From IMG/VR virus record IMGVR_UViG_3300021197_001267, positions 1 to 59,778 of that record: a stretch of DNA of 59,778 nt, one strand, 5' to 3'. Source of the stretch: a virus. Within the stretch, counting starts at the first letter, position 1. Each line of letters starts with the position of its first letter. Under the pieces are notes generated by a model. The model was not told where the DNA came from. It did no database searches and was given only the letters and a program-made list of their open reading frames with translations. This document shows positions 43,656-52,735 of this stretch, piece by piece. A program made the translations under genes and the position numbers.

Positions 43656-45181
43656 CAGAAGGAGACTTCAAGTGTTACCCCATTGGCAAAAGCTCCTGGG
43701 TCATTGCTCCTGTAAAAATAGTAATCCTCGGATATTCCGTATTGGTTTGTAATTGTTCTAGTTACTTTTTGGAAGGCTGACAATACAGGGATGGAACCGT
43801 TTTGGGCAATGCCTGTAATCTCAGTCCAGCTGACAGGAAATACAATCCAAGTGAAGTTGGTTCCTACATTGTTGTCAGCGGTGCACACTAAAGTCTTAGT
43901 GCTATTAGTGCCTAGAGCTTCCTGAATACTTGAGGAGTCGTAGAGCGTCTGTGCAGCGGCATTGTCCGAAACAGCAGAAGTAGAACTTGCGATAAGCTTA
44001 TATCTCCACTGATGTTTTATTGTCTTATTACCAGATGTGCGTGGGATGTCACTTCCGCTCCCGTTGTCTGTAACGACAAGGCTAAAGCTAGTACTGCTTT
44101 GGTTCGCAAACGTAGAGGGGGACAGATTCTGTATGTTGCCCACCTGTAAGTCTGGGGAAAAAGCGCTGTCAGACAAACCTGACTCTACAGTGGTAGAGCC
44201 TCTCTTAAACACCACGGATGTATCCGCCGTCTGTGAGTTGTCACCGATAGAAAAATTAAAACCCAACACCTTAACTCCCTGCCCAGCCTCATAAGCGGAC
44301 TGAAGAGATGTTGTCGTCGAGCCGTAAGAACCACCCGTATCCTGAACCTGAAGCTTTAAGCTTGACAGCGTGATTGTTGTAGGGTAATAGTTGGTTAGGA
44401 TGTCTGTTAGAATAGTTCGAATGTCTGTTCCTGCAGAATATGTTTGTCCTACGGCACTACCTAAAGCAGAGTCGGTATTGCTCACCACAATATCAGAATC
44501 AATCTTCGGGTTGGCATTAACCCAGTTAGAACCGTTGTACATCAAGTAGTCATACTGACCCTTTCCTGCCACACTCACGTTGGCGATGTCTCCAAGGGCG
44601 TCTATAGAGCTGCCTCCGCCACTGCCCTGCGCGTCATCTGCTGGCTTAAATTTCTGAGAAGCATAGTCAAACTTAAGAATCTGCCCGTCTGTTGGGAGCG
44701 CGGTAGAAAGGTCTACGTCACTTAAGTCATCTAACTCAGAAGGTATAGACGGTGTGTTTGAAAGACTTGAGTATTCACCATCAAACAAAGCTGGCTGGTT
44801 TGTCAGGTCGTTGTAGTCGCCGCTAAAACCACTTGATGAGGGAATATCCGTAAGGTCATTATAGCTTCCAGAGGTTGCTATAGCTGCAAGACTTGGTGTT
44901 CCTGAGATGTCTGAGTAACCTCCCTTGCGCCACTCACCAGCATTAACGTCATAGAAAAGTATCTGACCCTGAGAAGCCGCCGAACCTGCGTTAACATCTG
45001 TCAGGTCATTCAAAACCTGTGCGCCTCCTCCGCCCTGAAAAACGTTCGTAACCGAACCCCCCGTTACTACATCAATCTCGGGAACTACAGGAACCTGATA
45101 TGATGTTACAGAGTCGCTGGCTGGAGCAATGGACAGAGAGATATTCTCCTGTTCCGATATGGTGATTTGAATATCGCTCAT
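43655..45181 (-). CDS. fibre/baseplate-like protein with YNDLT repeats (508 aa)
   Basis: Starts MSDIQITISEQENISLSIAP. Repeats of the kind SYNDLTDIPSSS, DYNDLTNQPALF and EYSSLSNTPSIP resemble the knob/shaft repeats of phage fibres, followed by a helical linker and a beta-rich C-terminus (TIKHQWRYKLIASSTSA). Start overlaps the stop of the adaptor gene (ATGA). Confidence 0.7.
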   Translation of the reverse strand: MSDIQITISEQENISLSIAPASDSVTSYQVPVVPEIDVVTGGSVTNVFQGGGGAQVLNDLTDVNAGSAASQGQILFYDVNAGEWRKGGYSDISGTPSLAAIATSGSYNDLTDIPSSSGFSGDYNDLTNQPALFDGEYSSLSNTPSIPSELDDLSDVDLSTALPTDGQILKFDYASQKFKPADDAQGSGGGSSIDALGDIANVSVAGKGQYDYLMYNGSNWVNANPKIDSDIVVSNTDSALGSAVGQTYSAGTDIRTILTDILTNYYPTTITLSSLKLQVQDTGGSYGSTTTSLQSAYEAGQGVKVLGFNFSIGDNSQTADTSVVFKRGSTTVESGLSDSAFSPDLQVGNIQNLSPSTFANQSSTSFSLVVTDNGSGSDIPRTSGNKTIKHQWRYKLIASSTSAVSDNAAAQTLYDSSSIQEALGTNSTKTLVCTADNNVGTNFTWIVFPVSWTEITGIAQNGSIPVLSAFQKVTRTITNQYGISEDYYFYRSNDPGAFANGVTLEVSF

Positions 45182-45537
45182 ACCGTGACATCTTCATTTA
45201 CCTTAAACAAGCCGTGAATCCATGTGCTAACTACGCTATCCCCATCGGTGGCTTGAAGGTCGTAAACGTATAACCCGCCATCCATTGTCATGTCAGTGTC
45301 AGGAATTTTAACCTCAAGAGTACCCGCCACACTTTGAACGTAGACTACATTCCCACTAGGAACTACTGTCGTTGCGGCTGTGTCAGAGTCCCTGACTTCC
45401 ATCTTGAATGTATATCCACTGACATCCAAAGACCCTCCTTGAGAATTCTTTACTGTTAGGACTAGCCTGAAGTCGTCACCCTTCCTGCAAGTGATGTCCA
45501 GTCTCCTTGATGTGTCTAGATTTACTGAGTTAGCCAT
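45178..45537 (-). CDS. small beta-rich fibre adaptor, BppU-N-like (119 aa)
   Basis: Immunoglobulin-like pattern: DITCRKGDDFRLVLTVKNSQ, YTFKMEVRDSD, GTLEVKIPDTDMTMDGGLYV, YDLQATDGDS. This fits the N-terminal domains of baseplate upper proteins that attach fibres. It overlaps both portal and fibre genes, and likely links the fibre to the connector. The assignment rests on pattern rather than a clear signature. Confidence 0.6.
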   Translation of the reverse strand: MANSVNLDTSRRLDITCRKGDDFRLVLTVKNSQGGSLDVSGYTFKMEVRDSDTAATTVVPSGNVVYVQSVAGTLEVKIPDTDMTMDGGLYVYDLQATDGDSVVSTWIHGLFKVNEDVTV

Positions 45538-47974
45538 TATTCAAAATTTGTGATACGATATCGTCCTGTGCGTCAGGGGCATCTTCCATTACTGGGCGCT
45601 CACCTTTTCTTTGAGCAATAAGCTTAGACTGTACAGCAGCTTGCTTGTCAACTCTTGAGTCCTTCCTGTCTTCTTTAAGTACATCAATCTTTTCTCTGAA
45701 CTCTTGCTCTGTAGACTTAAACCCTAGGGTAGCCTGAGCCCTAATCATCTCAATCTCCCTGCGAAGCTGATGCAGCGCTTGGCCGACCTGAATCTCGCTT
45801 TGTCCTTTGAGCTGAATCTTCTGCGCTTCTAGCTGAGCTTCCATTTGCATCTGCTGAGACTTCATCTGCATCGCCATCTGCTGACTCTGTGCATTCATCT
45901 GCTGCTGCATCTGCATGTTTTGCTGCTGAGCCTTTTGTGCTTCAGACATACGGCGCTTGCGACGAACTACGAGAAGCCTTTGAGCCTGGTCCACATCTTT
46001 AATCTGACGGACAGCAAGAGCGTCCTCTAGGTCGATTTGCTTTTGGGCAAGAGACTGCTGAATATTCTGCTCCAAGAAGATTCTATCCTCGTCACTCATC
46101 TCCTTTACAACACGAACTCCGAAGTTGTACATGGGTAATTCAGAGAAAGAACTAAGGATATCCATATTGTACTTTCCAATAGCCTTCTCGTAGACTCGGT
46201 AAAGCACAGATTCAGTTGGGATTATTTGAAGACACTTAACGACATCCTTACACACTTTCTTGTACAAAACAAGAGAGGCATTTGTAATGTCGTACAGCGC
46301 GTTGTTTCCAGCAGCCATAGCTTGCTGCCTTACCCCCACAAGGGCGTCTCCCTTAGGAGTGCTTGCATCCATCACCTCGTTGACACCACTAGCATCCCTA
46401 ATCATTGTAAGGTAGTGGTTGTACAGCTGTACGTACTGCTGAATGTTTCTTATCGTGTTGTCGATTGGGCGAATAGGCGGGTTCTGAAAACTACCGTCTG
46501 GGTTCTTGCTTCTGTAGTAGAAGACACCCGTCTGCTCGTAGATGTCTTGAATCTGTAGCGGTTGAAGCTCACCTCCTCTACCTAGCTGGACATTCTCTAA
46601 GCCTTCGATATCAACAATGACTCCATCAGGCTTAGCCTTGGCAATCGCTTGTTGAATCTTAAGATGAGTCAACTGCATCTGGTCTGCAAAACCCGTGATG
46701 CTTCCGACCATAGACTTAGGGCGCATGCGTCTAAGGTTAGAGCACGCCACACTGTACGAAAGTGATGCCTTGGTTAAGTCGTGGACATTCTTGGGGATGT
46801 TCTTCTTCTGACCATAATTAAACAACTTACCCATGCCGAGCATGTAGCTGCCTCCATACAGTGTCTCAACCTCCATCTTGTAAGGCTCTCTATTATATAC
46901 AGACTCAGCAGGTGGCTTGTACTCAGAGCCCTTGTAGTAGAAACCCTCATTGCCAAATCTAGACTCCTTGCTCTCGTAGTAAACGCAGTCTACTGAAACG
47001 AATTCAAAGTCCAATACCTCAACTAGATAATCGTCATACCCATGACGCATAGAGCCAGACATCTTATCGTAATTCTTAGACGAGAACTTAGATGTGTCGT
47101 TAAAGGATTTAACCTGTGCCTTTCGAGCAATCTCTTCGTATTCTTTTTCGGTGAACTCATCACCAGCCAAGCGCTTGAGCTCAGCGACACTGATGTGCTT
47201 AATGTGACCTCCGTAAACCACATCTGACATATTAGGGTCTTCTGTGTAACTGTGGACGAACATCGCGGGGTCAACATAATCTACCGTGATTCCGTAGTTA
47301 GGGTCGTTACTTCTCTTGGCTACTCCCATCCCACAAACAACTAGGTCCTCTACGCATCTGCGATATACAGCATCGTCAAAATCATTCCAATCAAGGGTCA
47401 ACGATGTGCCCACCTGAGCAGCAATCTCCGCATTGGTCTTGATGTTCTGGTCCATAAAAACCTCAGCCTCCTCTGTTGAATCAGGCAGGTCTGCGGGGTT
47501 GATTTCTGTTTGCAGACCAATGGAACGCGCCTCAGACAACATGGCCTTATTCTCAATAGAGGACTCTATCAAAGCTCTCTTCTCGTCTTTCTCTCCTTTG
47601 GAGACTGGGTCGACAGCCTCTACCGAGGGGTATGGCTTTCTTGAAAGAACTTTGTTTACGACAACACGAACGAACTTAGGGATGATTGGAACAGGCGACC
47701 AGTCGAGGTTAAGCAATGTTCCGTCTCCGTTGTTTGGGTCTAATGAAGACAGAATCTGCTTGTAAATAGATGTGTCTTGAGTACCGTTAGCATAGTCCCT
47801 GTTTCTTTCGAACTCGCGTTGGCGTCCTCCGACAACAGAGCTTGCATCATCCATACTCCCCCACTGACCCTCAATAGCCTTCGCATATTTGGTCCCGTAT
47901 TCTCTCGAAAGCTTCTCTTCTTGAGAAGCCAAGGGGCTTGGAAACTTCCCGTAATTTTTGTTGCCTGTGGTCAT
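45530..47974 (-). CDS. portal protein (814 aa)
   Basis: The dodecameric head-tail connector. The order terminase, portal, then head/tail genes supports it, together with VPIIPKFVRVVVNKVLSRKP, DYVDPAMFVHSYTEDPNMSD and the segment around IQDIYEQTGVFYYRSKNPDG. The C-terminal 150 residues are a Gln/Met-rich coiled coil (QQNMQMQQQMNAQSQQMAMQ) typical of portals of Bacteroidota podoviruses, which probably forms the barrel. ATG 47974 follows a TATATTTG late promoter 21 bp upstream. Confidence 0.86.
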   Translation of the reverse strand: MTTGNKNYGKFPSPLASQEEKLSREYGTKYAKAIEGQWGSMDDASSVVGGRQREFERNRDYANGTQDTSIYKQILSSLDPNNGDGTLLNLDWSPVPIIPKFVRVVVNKVLSRKPYPSVEAVDPVSKGEKDEKRALIESSIENKAMLSEARSIGLQTEINPADLPDSTEEAEVFMDQNIKTNAEIAAQVGTSLTLDWNDFDDAVYRRCVEDLVVCGMGVAKRSNDPNYGITVDYVDPAMFVHSYTEDPNMSDVVYGGHIKHISVAELKRLAGDEFTEKEYEEIARKAQVKSFNDTSKFSSKNYDKMSGSMRHGYDDYLVEVLDFEFVSVDCVYYESKESRFGNEGFYYKGSEYKPPAESVYNREPYKMEVETLYGGSYMLGMGKLFNYGQKKNIPKNVHDLTKASLSYSVACSNLRRMRPKSMVGSITGFADQMQLTHLKIQQAIAKAKPDGVIVDIEGLENVQLGRGGELQPLQIQDIYEQTGVFYYRSKNPDGSFQNPPIRPIDNTIRNIQQYVQLYNHYLTMIRDASGVNEVMDASTPKGDALVGVRQQAMAAGNNALYDITNASLVLYKKVCKDVVKCLQIIPTESVLYRVYEKAIGKYNMDILSSFSELPMYNFGVRVVKEMSDEDRIFLEQNIQQSLAQKQIDLEDALAVRQIKDVDQAQRLLVVRRKRRMSEAQKAQQQNMQMQQQMNAQSQQMAMQMKSQQMQMEAQLEAQKIQLKGQSEIQVGQALHQLRREIEMIRAQATLGFKSTEQEFREKIDVLKEDRKDSRVDKQAAVQSKLIAQRKGERPVMEDAPDAQDDIVSQILNNG

Positions 47975-47995
47975 CCGTTGCTATTTGGGCTCTCG

Positions 47996-48003
47996 CAAAT
48001 ATA
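47996..48003 (-). promoter_or_regulatory. late -7 promoter box TATATTTG
   Basis: On the minus strand TATATTTG lies 21 bp upstream of the portal ATG at 47974. Flanks TATTGC-TATATTTG-CGAGAG match the other late boxes at the core only. Confidence 0.6.
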
Positions 48004-48023
48004 GCAATACTCTAGGTGACCAA

Positions 48024-50135
48024 TTATTTCATATTGAAGGTCCTGAAAAACACCTTATCCTCAAAATTAGAAGGCTTCTTTTTGGGCTTTACTTTTTGAG
48101 CAGCGAGCAGGGCAAGCCCCGCGCTTATCGTCAAGTCAAACTTTGTTCTATTGTCAATCTTAAATCCCACCCAGTCTTCTAACGTTCTGTTGAAATACAT
48201 ATTGCCCATGACTCCATCTTCACTAAGTCCAACATGATTGTGAATGTAAGCCTCGATAGCTTGAGCATGAGCATGTATGACGTCTTGAGAATTAGACGGT
48301 ATTCCTTTTGTCTTTACGCTTGGAGAAGAACTTCCGTTTCTCAAGTGCTCAGGCCTATCCATGACATATCCGTCATAACCCCTTGACTCAAAGTATCTTA
48401 CGATTCCGTACTTGTTGTTCTCAATAAGCAAGGGATAGCCATAGAAAACCGCAGCCATCAACACATCCTCATAGAATATCTTAGCGAGGGGAGGACGGCT
48501 GGCGTACTCGGCAACAAACATGTTGCTGGCACCATTTAGATTGAACTTGTTGTATATGTGACAAGCTCCCTTTGAGCCGCGACTTACATCAACGGTGGCG
48601 TCGATGTCGTAAGAGTCAACACCCCCACAACCCTTGTCTGGATTTGGAGGAACCTTCTTGCCCTTCTTTTCTAAAACCACACTTCTGTCGGACATGTCTG
48701 GCATCCAAGAAATGTACCAACGGCCCTGAGGCGTGGGTTGAAATACAACCTTGCTGTCCTTTACGCCCCCAGCCCATGTAAAGTTTCCTCTAACCACAGG
48801 GTCTGGAAACATCATCTCGTTGTGTTCTACCTGCTCATAAATTTTACCGATGTTAAACAGGCTACCTTCTACGGAGTCCCTGAAGGCTTCGTCCGTTGTA
48901 AATGGAAATTGCCTTATGAACTCATTCAGCTCTCTGGCGTCGTGTTTAAGAGCATCCCTCTCGTTCTTCAAAAACCTCCTTGCGCCAAAGGTCATCACCT
49001 CCCCGTCCATTGCGGTGACGGGCTCTTTGATATCAACGATGGGATTTCCGTACTTATCAAAGAAACCTTCTAGTGCATCGTGAGCGGGGATGAAGATTCG
49101 ATACAACCCAGATACCGTTCTTCCGTTAGCGTTTCTATTTGTGGCATCGGAGTCATTCCATAATTGCTTGAACTGATTGCCTCCCTTATCCATAGGGTTA
49201 ACGGTACTTCCCACCAAGGCTTTTCCAATAATCTTTCTACCTACGATAAGGCAGGTTCTTTGAATCCTCCAAGCCTCTCTTATGTCTGTAGGTTTCTCCC
49301 ACTTGCCTGCCTCGTCGAGATACATCATGTGAAGCTTCTCACCATCGTATGCGTTGTTGGTGGTGTTCTTCCAGTTCACTACGGTGTTAAGAGCCTCGCC
49401 CTTTTGAGCGGTCTTATTGTTTTTGGTGATACGCTTTGAAGGCTCACGAAAGGCCAGCTCCATCCTGGGGTTTGTGGTTCCGTCTTGAATAGGCTTGAAG
49501 AAGAAAGGGTAGTAGCGAAACATGTTCACCACCTTCTTCATGAAGATATTCTCTTGAGCGTCCTTGCCCGTCTTAGACTGTATGCCTAGCAGCTTATCCT
49601 TTACCTGTGTTGCCTCGTCGAGGAGTACAGCAGAGCAGATGTTTGTATAACCACTACGCCGACACTTCGTGTACAGCTGTCCCATACATCGCGGGTCGGC
49701 TTCGCACGCGGCCATGTGCAAGAAGATGTCTCTTTGGAACGAGAGGTAGTCGGGATATCCGACATCCATCTTCGTCCACTGAAGCATCATATAGTGCCTG
49801 CCCGTAATATATGTAGGTACACCCTCATTGAAAAACCAAAAGCCCTCACGCCTACGGCGAAACTCCTCTTCGATATATGGACGAAACTTTTCTCTAAACT
49901 CCCTTGGCATCTCTGCCCACTCATCCATAGACTTAATCCTAGACAGCTCCTTTGGCATAGCCCCCCTCTCCCACAGCTGCATGTCGTCTGGTTCTCCATA
50001 TCCGACAATCTCCTTTTCGGGAGGCTGAGCGGGAAGAAGAATGCGTAGCCCTGCAAGTTCGACAGTTTCTCCCTGCGTACCGTTGGGGCAAATTGAGATA
50101 AGAGCCTCTTCATCTTCTATAAGGACTAATGACAT
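48024..50135 (-). CDS. terL: terminase large subunit (703 aa)
   Basis: ATP-driven DNA packaging motor. A Walker A-like segment YTKCRRSGYTN sits at about residues 153-163, and Walker B KLHMMYLDEAGKW at about 266-278. The RNase H-fold nuclease has GVDSYDIDATVDVSRG (502-517), in which D502/D505 region aspartates are expected to bind metal, followed by LLIENNKYGIVRYFESRGY (568-587). Length and order match large terminases of short-tailed Bacteroidota phages. It is preceded by a putative small terminase and followed by the portal. Confidence 0.9.
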   Translation of the reverse strand: MSLVLIEDEEALISICPNGTQGETVELAGLRILLPAQPPEKEIVGYGEPDDMQLWERGAMPKELSRIKSMDEWAEMPREFREKFRPYIEEEFRRRREGFWFFNEGVPTYITGRHYMMLQWTKMDVGYPDYLSFQRDIFLHMAACEADPRCMGQLYTKCRRSGYTNICSAVLLDEATQVKDKLLGIQSKTGKDAQENIFMKKVVNMFRYYPFFFKPIQDGTTNPRMELAFREPSKRITKNNKTAQKGEALNTVVNWKNTTNNAYDGEKLHMMYLDEAGKWEKPTDIREAWRIQRTCLIVGRKIIGKALVGSTVNPMDKGGNQFKQLWNDSDATNRNANGRTVSGLYRIFIPAHDALEGFFDKYGNPIVDIKEPVTAMDGEVMTFGARRFLKNERDALKHDARELNEFIRQFPFTTDEAFRDSVEGSLFNIGKIYEQVEHNEMMFPDPVVRGNFTWAGGVKDSKVVFQPTPQGRWYISWMPDMSDRSVVLEKKGKKVPPNPDKGCGGVDSYDIDATVDVSRGSKGACHIYNKFNLNGASNMFVAEYASRPPLAKIFYEDVLMAAVFYGYPLLIENNKYGIVRYFESRGYDGYVMDRPEHLRNGSSSPSVKTKGIPSNSQDVIHAHAQAIEAYIHNHVGLSEDGVMGNMYFNRTLEDWVGFKIDNRTKFDLTISAGLALLAAQKVKPKKKPSNFEDKVFFRTFNMK

Positions 50136-50425
50136 TACTTACTAAACCTTTCGGCAAAACCTCCAGAGTAGTCTTTGTCTGATTTAATTTCACCGTTCTG
50201 CTTAAGGTCCTTAACCATCTGCTCTAGTCTCTGGCGCTCTACGATGAGTTCCTTACAGTCAACCGCTGTTTGCTTTATCGACTGAAGCTCTGCCTTTCGA
50301 GCACTGCCGTTAACCTCTGGGTCTACAGGCTTTTTTATTTCCTCTATCATGTTGTCAATGGCGATAGCCATGCTATCCATAAGCCTTGTTGAGGCAGCCA
50401 TTGTTGTGAACTTAGTCTTTGACAT
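50135..50425 (-). CDS. putative terminase small subunit (96 aa)
   Basis: Short, helical, coiled-coil-rich protein (ELIVERQRLEQMVKDLKQNG) with a basic/acidic mix, directly upstream of terL with one-base coupling. No helix-turn-helix is obvious. The label small terminase is from position only. Confidence 0.5.
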   Translation of the reverse strand: MSKTKFTTMAASTRLMDSMAIAIDNMIEEIKKPVDPEVNGSARKAELQSIKQTAVDCKELIVERQRLEQMVKDLKQNGEIKSDKDYSGGFAERFSK

Positions 50426-50987
50426 AGTTCAAGTTGTCTTCAGTCATTCTAAAAACAACGCTACCATCATCGAGAGTCATCTTGTAGTCTGCATCTTTAG
50501 TGAAGCATACAATAGACCCCTCTGTTACTCCCTGTTGGGATAAGTAATCCGAGGGCTTAAACATCTTTGCGAGGTTCTCGTTTTTGTTGTGTATAGCAAG
50601 GCGAGAAACTAACCCCGACTCTGTCACTACATCTTGAGATTCTTCTGTGGGAACTACAAAAATCCAATGACCTAGCATTGAAATCTCACCTGTGTCCTTA
50701 CATCGGTAAGCGATAGCATCTCCCCGTCCTGTGCTATACCTAGCTATGTACGTGTCATCTCCTATAGAGAGGTCTTTCGTTGTTGTCACATGGTGATGAA
50801 AAAACAGAGTGTCTCCTTCTTTGGCGCCTGTAGCGTGACGAAGGGGTGCGGAAACTATCTCTCCAAAACAAATCCTGTTCTCAAACTCATCGAACTTGGA
50901 TTCGAGGTAAATGTCTTTGCCCGCGACATTAAGCGTATCGTTAAAGCGCTTTTCTACTTTAACGAAGAAGTGGTTTAATGACTTCAT
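50412..50987 (-). CDS. GroES-like co-chaperonin (191 aa)
   Basis: The last 60 residues (GVTEGSIVCFTKDADYKMTL, then DDGSVVFRMTEDNLNYV) follow the GroES order G..V.F.K.A......DG.....R.EDI. The N-terminal half (ICFGEIVSAPLRHATGAKEG, DTLFFHHHVTT) shows the same strand pattern, as if two degenerate GroES folds were joined. T4 gp31 shows that phages encode such proteins to fold the capsid protein with host GroEL. Located beside terminase and portal. Confidence 0.6.
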   Translation of the reverse strand: MKSLNHFFVKVEKRFNDTLNVAGKDIYLESKFDEFENRICFGEIVSAPLRHATGAKEGDTLFFHHHVTTTKDLSIGDDTYIARYSTGRGDAIAYRCKDTGEISMLGHWIFVVPTEESQDVVTESGLVSRLAIHNKNENLAKMFKPSDYLSQQGVTEGSIVCFTKDADYKMTLDDGSVVFRMTEDNLNYVKD

Positions 50988-51220
50988 TCAAAATTACAAT
51001 CGTATTCAACTAAGACTGGCTGGTTCTCAACCGTCTTCCAAATATAGGAAGAATCCTCGTCCTCAATGAATACGTTGTATCTGCGAATGCTGTGCTTGAA
51101 CATAGCCCTCTCGTCTTCGACGATGGCGGACACCTTTCCTTTGCCAGCTCTCATGCCGACGTAGTAAGCCATGGCGTCCTTGGGATTAGGACCCACAACA
51201 ATTTTTCTAATTAGATTCAT
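50984..51220 (-). CDS. conserved phage hypothetical (78 aa)
   Basis: Begins MNLIRKIVVGPNPKDAMAYY and ends WKTVENQPVLVEYDCNFE. This small family sits next to the terminase genes in several Bacteroidota phages. Overlaps the GroES-like gene in ATGA. Function unknown. Confidence 0.72.
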   Translation of the reverse strand: MNLIRKIVVGPNPKDAMAYYVGMRAGKGKVSAIVEDERAMFKHSIRRYNVFIEDEDSSYIWKTVENQPVLVEYDCNFE

Positions 51221-51221
51221 G

Positions 51222-51506
51222 TCAATTCATAAAGAGGAAGTCGAGGGGGTCGTCAGGTTCTTCGTGAGACTTCATGAAAGCCTCTACTTGAAGTTGAACC
51301 ACCTCCTCTAACTCGTCAGTGTCTTTTACATTCCATGTGTACTTGAGCTGCCACTCGTGTGTATCCTCCTCCTCTTCTTCCATAGCCCCCACGCACGCCA
51401 TGTACACTACGTTTCCGCTCGTGTTGTACTTGGCAACGATAGCTTCTATCTGCTCAAAGCACTCATCGAGTTCTTCAAACATGGTCTTCTTTAAGATGTC
51501 GTCCAT
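51222..51506 (-). CDS. acidic hypothetical protein (94 aa)
   Basis: Strongly acidic (AMEEEEEDTHEWQLKYTWNV) with helical ends. Forms an operon with the next genes (1-bp gap). No family recognised. Confidence 0.65.
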   Translation of the reverse strand: MDDILKKTMFEELDECFEQIEAIVAKYNTSGNVVYMACVGAMEEEEEDTHEWQLKYTWNVKDTDELEEVVQLQVEAFMKSHEEPDDPLDFLFMN

Positions 51507-51519
51507 AGCCTTAAGATAC

Positions 51520-52704
51520 TTAATCTCTGGTTCCGTCTGAGGTAGCCGCTGTCCAGTTTTGGAAAGGCGTCAAAGCAATGTAGTCCTCAAATGTTCCATC
51601 AGGGGACTCCTGGTCACCTTCGATATTCGTGTTAAACGTATTCGTTGAATGAACGTCACCGTATATGAACCAGTTGTTGTCGGCCACGGCCATGACGGTA
51701 ATCTTACTTCCCGAGATACCACCAACAAGTTGTTCGGTGGATTGAGTATTGTAACTGTTTTTGAAGTTGACTTTATTAGGACGTCCCGTAGTGTTTGAAA
51801 GATTCTTAAAACACGTAAGCGTGCTGTAGGCATGATTCATAGCGTAACTAGTACCTGACTTGACCATGATGTCCGATACTGTAGTTCCATTACTGATGGC
51901 ACTACTGTGAATTGTCAATGAACCAAAGATACCGTCTGTTTCTAGTTTTGTCTCTAGAGACCACCCGCCGCCAGTGGTGGCAAATACGATATCGTAAAAA
52001 AGACCTTCTTGCCAGGTTGGTAGTACTAATCCATCACCATTATTCATTGCTGAATAAACAACAAGAGTGCTTCCTGATTGGCCCGCCGTAAGGTTTCTAT
52101 CGGCAGTCAGGGATATAAATTCCTTCTTCGTTACGTTTCTCTCAAGGGAGCTGATGGTAGCCGTCAGGGTATTGGCAGCCTCAACCGAGGTGACTGTCGT
52201 AGCCCCCGCGCCAACAAGCTCGATGGCCTTGGTCACACCTGCCGTATCCGTGACAGAGTATTTACTATTGGTAGCATCAAGAGCAACAGTAGCTCCAACG
52301 GTTGCGGAGTTTGTAAGCGTAATCGTAGTTCCGCTAACGGCGAGGGTGAGACCCGTGCCTGCTGCTACCGTAAATGAATTAGATGCGTTATTACCTGTAG
52401 AAACCGTAGCCGTGCCCGTTGAAGTAGCCACACTGACAACAGGGTCTGACTGAGTGAAGTCGTAAAAACCAACAGTCTTAGCTGTGTCGTCCCAAGTCAA
52501 AAACCTAGTAAGGGTGCTGGTCTCGGACACGTTCTCCACAAGAAGAGCATCAACCTTTACTTGGCTAGATGAAAGCTGCAGAGCTGAGTCTGCCCCTGCT
52601 CCATCTGTAATTCTTTTGAGTCCCGTTGTCACCGCACTGTTGTCAGTGGTCTTCAACAGCCCAGTGTAAGAGTTTTTAATCTGCGTTCCAGCGAGTGAGG
52701 CCAT
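51520..52704 (-). CDS. virion fibre-like protein (394 aa)
   Basis: I took ATG 52704, right after the TATATTTG box; the open frame upstream lies in the divergent gene's territory. Starts MASLAGTQIKNSYTGLLKTT, then beta-rich Ser/Thr/Ala/Val repeats (TATVSTGNNASNSFTVAAGT) and a C-terminal globular region (ITVMAVADNNWFIYGDVHST). Typical of fibre or decoration proteins. Located before the terminase genes, separate from the main fibre block. Confidence 0.7.
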   Translation of the reverse strand: MASLAGTQIKNSYTGLLKTTDNSAVTTGLKRITDGAGADSALQLSSSQVKVDALLVENVSETSTLTRFLTWDDTAKTVGFYDFTQSDPVVSVATSTGTATVSTGNNASNSFTVAAGTGLTLAVSGTTITLTNSATVGATVALDATNSKYSVTDTAGVTKAIELVGAGATTVTSVEAANTLTATISSLERNVTKKEFISLTADRNLTAGQSGSTLVVYSAMNNGDGLVLPTWQEGLFYDIVFATTGGGWSLETKLETDGIFGSLTIHSSAISNGTTVSDIMVKSGTSYAMNHAYSTLTCFKNLSNTTGRPNKVNFKNSYNTQSTEQLVGGISGSKITVMAVADNNWFIYGDVHSTNTFNTNIEGDQESPDGTFEDYIALTPFQNWTAATSDGTRD

Positions 52705-52722
52705 GTTCTTAATTTTACACCA

Positions 52723-52730
52723 CAAATATA
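52723..52730 (-). promoter_or_regulatory. late -7 promoter box TATATTTG
   Basis: On the minus strand TATATTTG lies 18 bp upstream of ATG 52704. It occupies the narrow gap between two divergent genes, 5 bp from the ATG of the plus-strand regulator at 52736. Confidence 0.6.
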
Positions 52731-52735
52731 CTTCA

